From: Kangiellaceae bacterium
GTDB taxonomy: Bacteria > Pseudomonadota > Gammaproteobacteria > Enterobacterales > Kangiellaceae
Assembly: GCA_030590405.1 (NCBI GenBank)
Contig: JAUUYO010000168.1
Span: 1 to 7,442 of the forward strand
Reading direction: 5' to 3'
Length of the DNA: 7,442 nucleotides
Positions 1 through 5,900 of this stretch are shown here, piece by piece (the stretch's first letter is position 1; each line of letters begins with the position of its first letter). The translations under genes were made by a program, and so were the position numbers. The notes under the pieces were generated by a model. That model saw only the letters and a list, made by a program, of their open reading frames with translations, ran no database searches and had not been told where the DNA came from.

Positions 1-860
1 AACTGATAAATCTGATTTTTCTTATCGCCAAACATTTCAGCTGCAATTTTCGCCGCCTGTTTTTTTGGCAAGTATTCTGTTAATTTAATCGCTAATTGCT
101 GCGATTCTTTAGATAGCTCAGTATTTTTCTTGGCTGCGCCTCTCACCATGACCACAAATTCACCCTTGCTCTGGTTGGGGTCCTCGTCCAGTATTTCAAT
201 CAACTGCTCGACAGGGGCGTCCAGAACCGTTTCAAAGGTTTTAGTCAGCTCTCTTGCGATCACGATATGCCGCTGGCCACCAAAGGCCTCCTGCATATCT
301 TTCAGGCAGGCTTTGATCCGATGAGATGACTCATAGAAAATACTGGTAGCAGTTTCATCGGCAATATTTTTTAACGCAATCAAACGCGCCGAGGATTTAG
401 ACGGTAAAAAACCTTCAAAAATAAATCGGTCACTCGGCAAACCAGCAATGGATAACGCTGCAATCAATGCACATGGCCCAGGGATCGCTACAACCTTCAT
501 CCCTCTGGCCCTCAGCTCACTCACCAGCGGATATCCCGGATCGCTAATCAGTGGTGTGCCTGCATCTGATACCAGCGCAATCGACTCCCCTGTTTGCAGC
601 AGCTGAACTAACCACTCCAGTTTTTGTCTTTCATTATGCTCATGAAAGGAAAAACATGGCGTCTCAATGCCTATATGCGATAATAGTTGTTTGGTTCGAC
701 GAGTATCTTCTGCGGCAATTTTGCTAACATTGGCCAAAGTGTGACGCATTCGATCGCTCACATCATCCAAATTTCCAATTGGCGTAGCAACCACATACAA
801 TACCCCTTGTTGGTCCTGTTTTCGGATGAGAGTTGTATTATTATTTGAATCTGATGACAT
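1..860 (-). CDS. rsmI: 16S rRNA (cytidine1402-2'-O)-methyltransferase RsmI, C-terminus cut by window edge
   Basis: RsmI uses S-adenosylmethionine to methylate the 2'-OH of C1402 in the decoding centre of 16S rRNA. The gene reads from ATG at 860 down through the left edge with no stop, giving 286 complete codons. E. coli RsmI is about 286 residues, so probably only a few C-terminal residues are missing. It has the tetrapyrrole-methylase (SAM-dependent) fold: LYVVATPIGNL at residues 21-31, AAEDTRRT at 49-56, VSDAGTPLISDPGYPLV at 97-113, PGPCALIAALS from 127, FYESSHRI at 175-182 and ARELTKTFE at 202-210. All match the family closely. No good Shine-Dalgarno is visible before the ATG, but it lies the expected 20 residues upstream of the conserved core. 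It is divergent from lpoA, as in E. coli. Identification is firm. Confidence 0.96.
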   Translation of the reverse strand, partial: MSSDSNNNTTLIRKQDQQGVLYVVATPIGNLDDVSDRMRHTLANVSKIAAEDTRRTKQLLSHIGIETPCFSFHEHNERQKLEWLVQLLQTGESIALVSDAGTPLISDPGYPLVSELRARGMKVVAIPGPCALIAALSIAGLPSDRFIFEGFLPSKSSARLIALKNIADETATSIFYESSHRIKACLKDMQEAFGGQRHIVIARELTKTFETVLDAPVEQLIEILDEDPNQSKGEFVVMVRGAAKKNTELSKESQQLAIKLTEYLPKKQAAKIAAEMFGDKKNQIYQ

Positions 861-875
861 GACGATGTGTATACC

Positions 876-895
876 TGGTAATTTTTGGTAATTTT
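876..895. repeat. Exact tandem repeat of TGGTAATTTT in the rsmI-lpoA divergent spacer
   Basis: Two perfect, adjacent copies of the 10-bp unit TGGTAATTTT (876-885 and 886-895) lie in the 54-bp spacer between the divergent rsmI and lpoA starts. A 10-bp period is about one helical turn, so both copies face the same side of the DNA. Promoters for both genes might be expected here, but I could not find a convincing pair of sigma-70 hexamers. The repeat could be a protein-binding site or a replication-slippage duplication in AT-rich DNA. Confidence 0.7.
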
Positions 896-914
896 TTATT
901 AACGAGCTTTGTCT

Positions 915-2873
915 ATGCGTAATTATATCACCCACAGTCTGAAATTAGTGTCCTTTATAGCAATCTCATTGCTAATGCTCGCTTGTGGTCCAAATATCAA
1001 AAAATCGTCGAGTGAGTTTGCCAACGTTTCACAAAATCTCGAAGCGCTTTTAAAACAAGCAGATCAAGCAGAACCCGCACAAAGAAACCCTTTATTGGTA
1101 CAAGCCTCCGGTATTTTATTAGCTAGTCAGCGTCCTGCTAAAGCGATGGAATTACTCATTCATATCGATAACCGCTATCTGAACAATAAACAAAAAGATA
1201 CCTATCACCTGTTTTACGCTGAAGCCCTGCTCACTGATGATTTAATCCAGCCGGATGAACTGCAAGAAAAAAATCAAGCATCGCTCAATCATTTGCGCTC
1301 GGTGATCAGACCTAGCGACCATTCGATCGAATGGCAAATTCGATACTTTCAAACCTTGTCAGATAGTTATCTTGCCAATCACAATTACTTTGAGGCAGCC
1401 AAACATCGAATAGAATTAGACGATTTAATTGATCAACAACCAATGCTTGAAGAAAACAATGAGAAGATCTGGTTTGCGATTAGTCAGATCAAGACTGTTT
1501 TTTTAGCCCAGCTAATATCCGATTTTAATTCTCCGCGCGTCAATGGCTGGCTGGAAATCGTTCATATCAATCAAAAATGGGGCGAACAGCCTGATCGTTT
1601 ATTGGCCCAGATGGCTCTGTGGAAGCAACGCTATCCGCTACACCCTGCTATGGTTGTAAAACCCAAAACTCTGCAACGAGTCGCCACCGCAGAAATCCTC
1701 AATCCAAAAAAGATTGCTGTTTTATTGCCTTTGAGCGGTCGTTTTGCCGGTTCTGGAAAAATGGTACATGATGGAATTATCGCCGCGCATTATCAATCCA
1801 AAAATGCAGAAACAAGCCCAACGGTGAGTTTTTATGATACCTCAAAATCACAATCCGGTTTACTCAGTTATAATCAGGCGATTGCCGACGGGGCTGATTT
1901 TGTGATTGGACCACTGATCAAAAAAGCCATCAATGAAGTGGTATTACAGGACACTTTAACGACTCCGATTTTATTACTCAATACCACCAGTAATATGCCA
2001 GAACATCATCAGATGGCTTTTCAATTTGTTTTATCGATCGAAGATGAAGCCATCCAGGTGGCACACCGAGCATGGGAAAATGGCTACCGAAAAGCGATCG
2101 CATTTGTTCCCGATGATCAACGAGGCCATCGCGCCCAGGTAGCTTTTAAAGAATACTTTGAACAACTTGGTGGCGAGCTGATTGACAGCCAAACCTATAA
2201 AGACATCAAAACTCTTAAAACTGATGTGCAAAATTTATTACGGGTCGATGTGAGTATTAATAGAAAACGTCAATTAGAACGGATTTTGGGAAGGAATATT
2301 GAATTTGAAATGAGACGCCGCCAAGACGCCGATGTTATTTTTATGCTTTCCAGGCCTCAGCAGGCTCGCCGAATAAAACCTTTTATCGACTTTTATTTTG
2401 CCCTTGACTTGCCTGTTATATCAACCAAACGCGTTTTTTCTGGCAAACCTGCCCCTCAGCTTGATAATGATTTAAATGGCATCGAATTTTCTGATATTCC
2501 TTTGTATATCAGTCAGCAAGGCGATATTTTACAAACTCGGAAAGTGCTCACAAAAATCAACCCTGATATTTTGAAAAATGAAAATGGTCGCCTCTTTTCA
2601 CTCGGCTTTGATGCCTACCAGATATTGTCTCGCATATCACGATTACAGGCATTTCCGGCTTATCGTTGGTACGGCCTTTCCGGCGAAATTGGTGTGGATG
2701 AACAAGGATTAGTACACCGTTATCTCACTTGGGCAAAATTTGAAAATGGTGTGCCAAAAGTCACCAAAGAAAGACTACCTCCGGTATTTCAGGAGAACCA
2801 AAAGCCCTTATCTCAAACACCTCCGCCCCTCCGAACGGATGTGATTTTTTTAGAAACTGACAGCAGTAAATAA
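915..2873 (+). CDS. lpoA: Penicillin-binding protein activator LpoA (outer-membrane lipoprotein)
   Basis: LpoA sits in the outer membrane and reaches through the peptidoglycan to stimulate the synthase PBP1A. I take the ATG at 915 (652 aa). An in-frame TTG at 909 would add only two residues and is less likely. The N-terminus is a lipoprotein signal: a hydrophobic run at residues 11-23, then LLMLAC with Cys24 as the lipidation site and Gly25 at +2, compatible with outer-membrane sorting. Met at -3 of the lipobox is slightly unusual. Residues about 30-250 are helical and TPR-like. From about 266 (KIAVLLPLSGRFAGSGKMV) to about 635 is a periplasmic-binding-protein-like domain. The segment GFDAYQILSRISR near the C-terminus resembles the equivalent E. 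coli part. E. coli LpoA is about 678 aa, so the length fits. It is the first gene of the plus-strand series, and yraN follows after 12 bp. Confidence 0.95.
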   Translation: MRNYITHSLKLVSFIAISLLMLACGPNIKKSSSEFANVSQNLEALLKQADQAEPAQRNPLLVQASGILLASQRPAKAMELLIHIDNRYLNNKQKDTYHLFYAEALLTDDLIQPDELQEKNQASLNHLRSVIRPSDHSIEWQIRYFQTLSDSYLANHNYFEAAKHRIELDDLIDQQPMLEENNEKIWFAISQIKTVFLAQLISDFNSPRVNGWLEIVHINQKWGEQPDRLLAQMALWKQRYPLHPAMVVKPKTLQRVATAEILNPKKIAVLLPLSGRFAGSGKMVHDGIIAAHYQSKNAETSPTVSFYDTSKSQSGLLSYNQAIADGADFVIGPLIKKAINEVVLQDTLTTPILLLNTTSNMPEHHQMAFQFVLSIEDEAIQVAHRAWENGYRKAIAFVPDDQRGHRAQVAFKEYFEQLGGELIDSQTYKDIKTLKTDVQNLLRVDVSINRKRQLERILGRNIEFEMRRRQDADVIFMLSRPQQARRIKPFIDFYFALDLPVISTKRVFSGKPAPQLDNDLNGIEFSDIPLYISQQGDILQTRKVLTKINPDILKNENGRLFSLGFDAYQILSRISRLQAFPAYRWYGLSGEIGVDEQGLVHRYLTWAKFENGVPKVTKERLPPVFQENQKPLSQTPPPLRTDVIFLETDSSK

Positions 2874-2885
2874 GCGAAATTTATT

Positions 2886-3287
2886 TTGGATTTATTCAAA
2901 ACAAAAACCAATCGCCTAAAAGCGTCTAATAAAAGAGAATTTGGTGAGAGTTTAGAAAAGCTGGCGGCACAACAACTCGTCCAGCAAGGAGTAAAAATTG
3001 TTGCAGAAAACTACCTGTGTAAAATGGGTGAAATCGATATCATTGCTCGAGATAACCAGGACCTGGTTTTTATCGAAGTGCGCTACAGAAAATCAGATGC
3101 TTACGGTGGCTCTCTGGCCAGCGTCGATAAAAAAAAGCAACAAAGGGTTATTTTAGCTGCCAGTCATTATTTACAGAAACATAAACTAACCAATAAAATT
3201 GCCTGTCGTTTTGATGTTATCGCAATAACTGGTAGTCTTAATCAACTTCGCTATAATTGGATAAAAGGCGCGTTTAGCTCATTTTAG
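2886..3287 (+). CDS. yraN: YraN family protein (UPF0102), predicted endonuclease-like fold
   Basis: This is a 133-residue member of the YraN/UPF0102 family, whose fold resembles Holliday-junction resolvases and PD-(D/E)XK nucleases. Its cellular role is poorly known. Visible core: FGESLEKLAAQQL (residues 19-31), GEIDIIARD (48-56, with Asp51) and VFIEVRYR (61-68, with Glu64). The usual xK of the nuclease motif is Arg66 or Arg68 here, as is common in this family. CRFDVIAI lies near the C-terminus. The start is a TTG. The frame upstream is closed by the lpoA stop codon itself (2871-2873), no ATG lies between, and the next in-frame ATG falls inside the conserved core. No clear Shine-Dalgarno is seen, so translation may be coupled to lpoA 12 bp upstream. 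Family assignment is firm; biochemical activity is not. Confidence 0.92.
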   Translation: MDLFKTKTNRLKASNKREFGESLEKLAAQQLVQQGVKIVAENYLCKMGEIDIIARDNQDLVFIEVRYRKSDAYGGSLASVDKKKQQRVILAASHYLQKHKLTNKIACRFDVIAITGSLNQLRYNWIKGAFSSF

Positions 3288-3329
3288 TATTGCACTCACT
3301 CTATAAAAAACAAACAACCAAAGTATAAA

Positions 3330-3920
3330 ATGATGATTGAAAGAATTCGAAATAATTTTACCGAAAGTATTCAGACTAAGATTGCTGCCGCTGACGCGCT
3401 ACCAGAAAAAATAGCCAAAGCGGGTGAACTAATGGTAAAAACGTTGCTTAACGGCAGAAAAATTCTTACCTGTGGAAATGGCGGCTCAGCGGGTGATGCT
3501 CAGCATTTTTCATCGGAAATGTTAAACCGCTATGAAAGAGAGCGACCACCACTACCAGCTATCGCGTTAACTTGCGATATGGGAACTATTACTGCTATCG
3601 GTAATGACTATGACTTTACCCAGATTTTTTCAAAACAGGTAAAAGCCCTTGGTCAGGCCGGCGATATTTTATTGGCCTTTTCGACCAGCGGAAACTCTAA
3701 AAACGTGATCGAAGCAATGCGCACCGCACTCGCCAAAGATATGTTGATTATCACCTGCACCGGCAAAGATGGCGGCGAGATGGCTGGATTGATCGGTGAG
3801 AATGATGTAGAAATTAGAGTTCCATCCAATTCAACCGCGAGAATACAAGAAGTTCATTTAGTCGTTATTCACAGCCTTTGCGATTTAATTGATAATCAGC
3901 TTTTTGGAGAAAACGAATGA
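3330..3920 (+). CDS. diaA: SIS-domain protein of the DiaA / phosphoheptose isomerase (GmhA) family
   Basis: The protein has 196 residues, the same length as E. coli DiaA, and sits in the same locus. DiaA is a tetrameric SIS protein that binds DnaA and promotes timely initiation at oriC. GmhA converts sedoheptulose 7-phosphate to D-glycero-D-manno-heptose 7-phosphate for LPS inner core. Sequence shown: FTESIQTKIAAADALP (10-25) matches DiaA closely; CGNGGSAGDAQHF (48-60) and STSGNS (118-123) are the SIS phosphosugar loops; RIQEVHLVVIH is at 171-181; IDNQLF at 187-192 matches the DiaA tail. Unlike E. coli DiaA, it keeps the GmhA metal/catalytic set His59, Glu63, Gln173 and His181. In Pseudomonas the gene at this place is, as I recall, called gmhA. 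Function may therefore be isomerase, DnaA regulator, or both. ATG 3330 and ATG 3333 are adjacent candidate starts, both without an obvious Shine-Dalgarno. The stop overlaps the dolP start (ATGA). Confidence 0.9.
   Translation: MMIERIRNNFTESIQTKIAAADALPEKIAKAGELMVKTLLNGRKILTCGNGGSAGDAQHFSSEMLNRYERERPPLPAIALTCDMGTITAIGNDYDFTQIFSKQVKALGQAGDILLAFSTSGNSKNVIEAMRTALAKDMLIITCTGKDGGEMAGLIGENDVEIRVPSNSTARIQEVHLVVIHSLCDLIDNQLFGENE
3906..3910 (+). promoter_or_regulatory. Ribosome binding site of dolP inside the end of diaA
   Basis: GGAGA lies six bases before the ATG at 3917, within the last codons of diaA. It supports the ATGA overlap start (diaA stop TGA at 3918-3920) and translational coupling of the two genes. 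Confidence 0.7.
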
Positions 3921-4504
3921 AAATAAAGATAGCTATGGCGGTAATAATTTTATCTTGCTTCTCACTTTCGGGCTGTGCCGGGTTGATGGTTGCTGGCGCG
4001 GCAACTGGCGCGGCGGCAAGCCAGGACCGAAGAACTCTTCCAACTCAATTAGAAGATTCAAATATCGAAATTAAAACCGTTGCAGCGCTTTTAAGAAATG
4101 ATGAAATATGGAAAGATACTAATATTGATGTGGTGAGTTATAACACCATTGTGCTGCTCATTGGTCAGGCCCCTACCGCCAGTTTAAAATCGAAAGCTCA
4201 GGCAGAAGTCGAAAAAATAGCCAAAGTACGTAAAGTTTATAATCAAATTCGCATCGCTGCTCCCATATCATTTTTTGCCAGGCGCAACGATGAATATCTG
4301 ACTTCAAAGGTTAAGACGTCGATGTTATTTACTGGCGATTTTCCTTCTGCAAAAATAAAAGTCATTACCGAAAATAACGAAGTGTTTTTACTCGGACTCG
4401 TCAGTGAAAGTGAAGCTGAAAAAGCAATAGAGATTGCGCGCAACACTGATGGCGTTACGCGAGTGGTTAAAGTGTTTGAAATTATTGAAGTTGAGCAAGA
4501 TTAG
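3917..4504 (+). CDS. dolP: DolP (YraP), outer-membrane lipoprotein with two BON domains
   Basis: In E. coli, DolP is a sigma-E-regulated lipoprotein that binds anionic phospholipids, localises to the division site and supports BAM-complex integrity. This copy has 195 residues (E. coli about 191). The signal peptide ends in a good lipobox, LSGC, with Cys20 lipidated and Ala21 at +2, consistent with outer-membrane sorting. A short Gly/Ala-rich linker (21-36) is followed by BON domain 1 (about 46-114, core NTIVLLIGQAPT at 76-87) and BON domain 2 (about 124-192, core NNEVFLLGLVSESEAEKA at 153-170). It overlaps diaA by four bases, as the last gene of the plus-strand series. I saw no convincing sigma-E promoter inside diaA, so expression probably depends at least partly on the upstream promoter. 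Confidence 0.94.
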   Translation: MKIKIAMAVIILSCFSLSGCAGLMVAGAATGAAASQDRRTLPTQLEDSNIEIKTVAALLRNDEIWKDTNIDVVSYNTIVLLIGQAPTASLKSKAQAEVEKIAKVRKVYNQIRIAAPISFFARRNDEYLTSKVKTSMLFTGDFPSAKIKVITENNEVFLLGLVSESEAEKAIEIARNTDGVTRVVKVFEIIEVEQD

Positions 4505-4529
4505 ATATTTAGTGGCAACAAAAAACAAA

Positions 4530-4615
4530 AACATTTTTTACCACAGAGGACACCGAGAAGAAAAACAACTTGTTCCGTGTAATTTATTCTGAGACCTCTG
4601 TGGTAATGTTTTTTT
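4530..4615. repeat. Large inverted repeat between convergent dolP and sspB; likely bidirectional terminator or dispersed palindromic element
   Basis: The arms TACCACAGAGG (4539-4549) and CCTCTGTGGTA (4595-4605) are perfect 11-bp reverse complements around a 45-base centre. The centre can itself pair partly (ACAC 4550-4553 with GTGT 4577-4580). Outside the arms, AAAAACATT (from 4527) mirrors AATGTTTTT (to 4613) across a short bulge. On the plus strand the stem is followed by seven T (4609-4615), the last of which lie in the sspB stop codon. On the minus strand it is followed by a run rich in T as well. Placement between two converging genes suits termination both ways. The arm sequence ACCACAGAGGACAC resembles palindromic repeats I have seen scattered in many bacterial genomes; that resemblance is from memory. 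Confidence 0.7.
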
Positions 4616-5081
4616 ATTTAATAACTTTTAAATGAGACGCTTTATTCTTCGCTGCAATTTTAATTTTTTTCGATTGGCTATTTTCTTCCTTAACAACCTC
4701 TGGCCCATCATCCTGCATTTCTTGCTCTTCCAATGCATCTTCAGGCTCATCTGGAAAGACCATACCTAAACCATTTTCCTGAGCGTAAATCGCCAGTAAT
4801 GACGGCATAGGGATGTAAATCGAATGCGCCTTGCCAGAAAAGCGAGCGCTAAAGGAAATCGCGCTATTATCAGCAAACCAGTTTTGAATAGCTCCTGGCG
4901 CGGCGTTTAACACGATCTGGCCATCTTTAACGTGTTGTCTTGGGACTTGAACTTCACTTTTAGTGGCATCAACTAACAGGTAAGGGGTAGCGTCGTTATC
5001 AATGATCCATTCATAAAGAGCCCGCAATAAATAAGGTTTATTGGAAGTGAATTTGCTTCCGATCATGTCAATGTTAGACAC
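4614..5081 (-). CDS. sspB: ClpXP adaptor SspB (specificity-enhancing factor)
   Basis: SspB binds ssrA-tagged, ribosome-rescued polypeptides and delivers them to the ClpXP protease in the cytoplasm. The 155-residue protein has the conserved substrate-binding core at about 10-112: PYLLRALYEWIIDN (16-29), VQVPRQHVKDGQIVLNAAPG (44-63, with two small changes from E. coli) and LAIYAQENGLGMVF (96-109). An acidic linker (about 110-133) and a Lys-rich stretch (138-147) follow. The last five residues, LKVIK, match the ClpX-docking tail (LRVVK in E. coli), so both working ends are intact. I chose the GTG at 5081 because GGAGT (5087-5091) sits five bases upstream. The ATG at 5066 (residue 6) aligns better with the E. 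coli start but has no Shine-Dalgarno. It lies downstream of sspA in the same direction. Confidence 0.94.
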   Translation of the reverse strand: MSNIDMIGSKFTSNKPYLLRALYEWIIDNDATPYLLVDATKSEVQVPRQHVKDGQIVLNAAPGAIQNWFADNSAISFSARFSGKAHSIYIPMPSLLAIYAQENGLGMVFPDEPEDALEEQEMQDDGPEVVKEENSQSKKIKIAAKNKASHLKVIK

Positions 5082-5086
5082 ATAAG

Positions 5087-5091
5087 ACTCC
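5087..5091 (-). promoter_or_regulatory. Ribosome binding site deciding the sspB start
   Basis: On the minus strand GGAGT lies five bases before GTG at 5081. An ATG at 5083 overlaps this GTG (ATGTG) but is in another frame and only three bases from the site, so the GTG is preferred as the sspB start. Confidence 0.6.
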
Positions 5092-5106
5092 AGTCAATTA
5101 ACTAGC

Positions 5107-5118
5107 CGTTGATCAACG
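5107..5118. repeat. Perfect 12-bp palindrome in the sspA-sspB spacer
   Basis: CGTTGATCAACG is its own reverse complement. It sits 26 bases upstream of the sspB GTG start, and its right half is the beginning of the first copy of the direct repeat in this spacer. It could be an operator for a dimeric regulator. The stretch could also fold in RNA, but the perfect symmetry leaves little loop. Function is unknown. Confidence 0.6.
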
Positions 5119-5167
5119 CTGATAGATGTACAAAAATGTCCCACTCAACGCTAATCTATATACAAAA
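5113..5167. repeat. Imperfect 23-bp direct repeat, 32-bp period, in the sspA-sspB spacer
   Basis: The unit at 5113-5135 and the unit at 5145-5167 match at 19 of 23 positions. Both begin TCAACGCT and end TACAAAA, and a 9-base linker separates them. The period of 32 bp is about three helical turns. The repeat occupies most of the 89-bp gap between the sspA stop and the sspB start; in E. coli, as I recall, the two genes are nearly adjacent. It may be a regulatory array, the trace of a local duplication, or part of an internal sspB promoter. I see no strong promoter hexamers in it. Confidence 0.65.
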
Positions 5168-5170
5168 CAA

Positions 5171-5800
5171 TTAAGGACGCATTTCTCTTTCGATATCGCT
5201 CAAACTTGCTTGAAAAGACTCTCTTTCAAAAAGTAGCTCCATATAAGCAGTCACTTCCTTTGCACCGCGACCAGTCAATTCAATCCCCATAACAGGTAAA
5301 CGCCACATCAGAGGCGCTAGGCAGCAATCGATAAGCGAAAATTCTTCGTTTAAAAAGTAAGGCGTTTCAGAAAATACTGGAGCCAAAGTCAACAAACTCT
5401 CAGTCAGCTCTTTTCGAGCTTGCTCGGCTTCTTTTTCTTTGCCACTTAGAATAGTATTCATCAAACTATACCAATCTTTTTCTACTCGTCTCACCATCAG
5501 GCGAGAACGTGCTCTGGCCACAGGGTAAACTGGCATCAGTGGCGGATGGGGAAATCTTTCATCCAGATATTCCATGATAATTGGCGCTTCAAACAACACC
5601 AATTCACGATCAACCAGAGTGGGCACGGTATTGTAAGGATTTAAATCAATCAAATCTTCGGGTGGTTGACGATTATCAATGACCTCAATCGCTTCAAAAT
5701 TAACACCTTTTTCAGCAAGTACAATACGTACCTGATGGCTATAGACATCATCAGAACCCGTATATAGGGTCATTATCGAACGTTTAGCGACGGTTGCCAT
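5171..5800 (-). CDS. sspA: Stringent starvation protein A, RNA-polymerase-associated
   Basis: SspA has a glutathione-S-transferase fold but acts by binding RNA polymerase holoenzyme. In E. coli it supports stationary-phase acid tolerance and phage P1 late transcription. I start at ATG 5800 (209 aa; E. coli 212) rather than a longer frame from 5845: MATVAKRSIMTLYTG aligns with the E. coli start and GGAGA (5808-5812) is seven bases upstream. Thioredoxin-like N-domain about 9-85: SHQVRIVLAEKGV at 21-33 and NTVPTLVDREL at 57-67, with the cis-Pro at 60. The helical C-domain contains VEKDWYSLMNTIL at 106-118 and SLIDCCLAPLMWRLP at 155-169. The surface motif PHPPLMPVYP (84-93), needed for SspA activity in E. 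coli, is intact. It lies 100 bp downstream of petC in the same direction, with sspB following. Confidence 0.95.
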   Translation of the reverse strand: MATVAKRSIMTLYTGSDDVYSHQVRIVLAEKGVNFEAIEVIDNRQPPEDLIDLNPYNTVPTLVDRELVLFEAPIIMEYLDERFPHPPLMPVYPVARARSRLMVRRVEKDWYSLMNTILSGKEKEAEQARKELTESLLTLAPVFSETPYFLNEEFSLIDCCLAPLMWRLPVMGIELTGRGAKEVTAYMELLFERESFQASLSDIEREMRP

Positions 5801-5807
5801 ATAGGCT

Positions 5808-5812
5808 TCTCC
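5808..5812 (-). promoter_or_regulatory. Ribosome binding site deciding the sspA start
   Basis: GGAGA on the minus strand, seven bases before the ATG at 5800. It places the sspA start at 5800 and rules against the upstream in-frame ATG at 5845, whose 15 extra residues have no counterpart in the family. Confidence 0.75.
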
Positions 5813-5900
5813 AAAATAAAATTTTGTAAATAATAAAAACAACAAAAACGGTTCGACTAAGAGGCCGCAGATGTTTCAATAAAAAATACTTAACGTTTAA

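Noticed and set aside
130..324. Small plus-strand open frame opposite rsmI.
   Set aside because: It is antisense to strongly conserved RsmI coding sequence, and its composition has no protein-like pattern.
3580..3610. Possible sigma-E promoter for dolP: GGAACT inside diaA.
   Set aside because: No matching -10 at 15-17 bases; the nearest TC-containing element is about nine bases away.
3889..4074. Short plus-strand frame crossing the diaA-dolP junction.
   Set aside because: It overlaps two clear genes in another frame and is a by-product of their codons.
5120..5150. Possible sigma-70 promoter for sspB on the minus strand (TTGAGT, 18-base spacer, TATCAG).
   Set aside because: Each hexamer matches consensus at only about four of six positions, which is expected by chance in this AT-rich spacer.
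5801..5845. A 15-residue N-terminal extension of SspA from an in-frame ATG at 5845.
   Set aside because: It spans the sspA ribosome binding site and has no counterpart in the family; ATG 5800 is well supported.
5801..5900. Possible terminator or promoter between petC and sspA: a C/G-rich patch followed by T-runs, and TATTAT as a -10 candidate on the minus strand.
   Set aside because: The stem would have only about three or four pairs (CGG with CCG) around a long loop, and no acceptable -35 lies 16-18 bases upstream of TATTAT.
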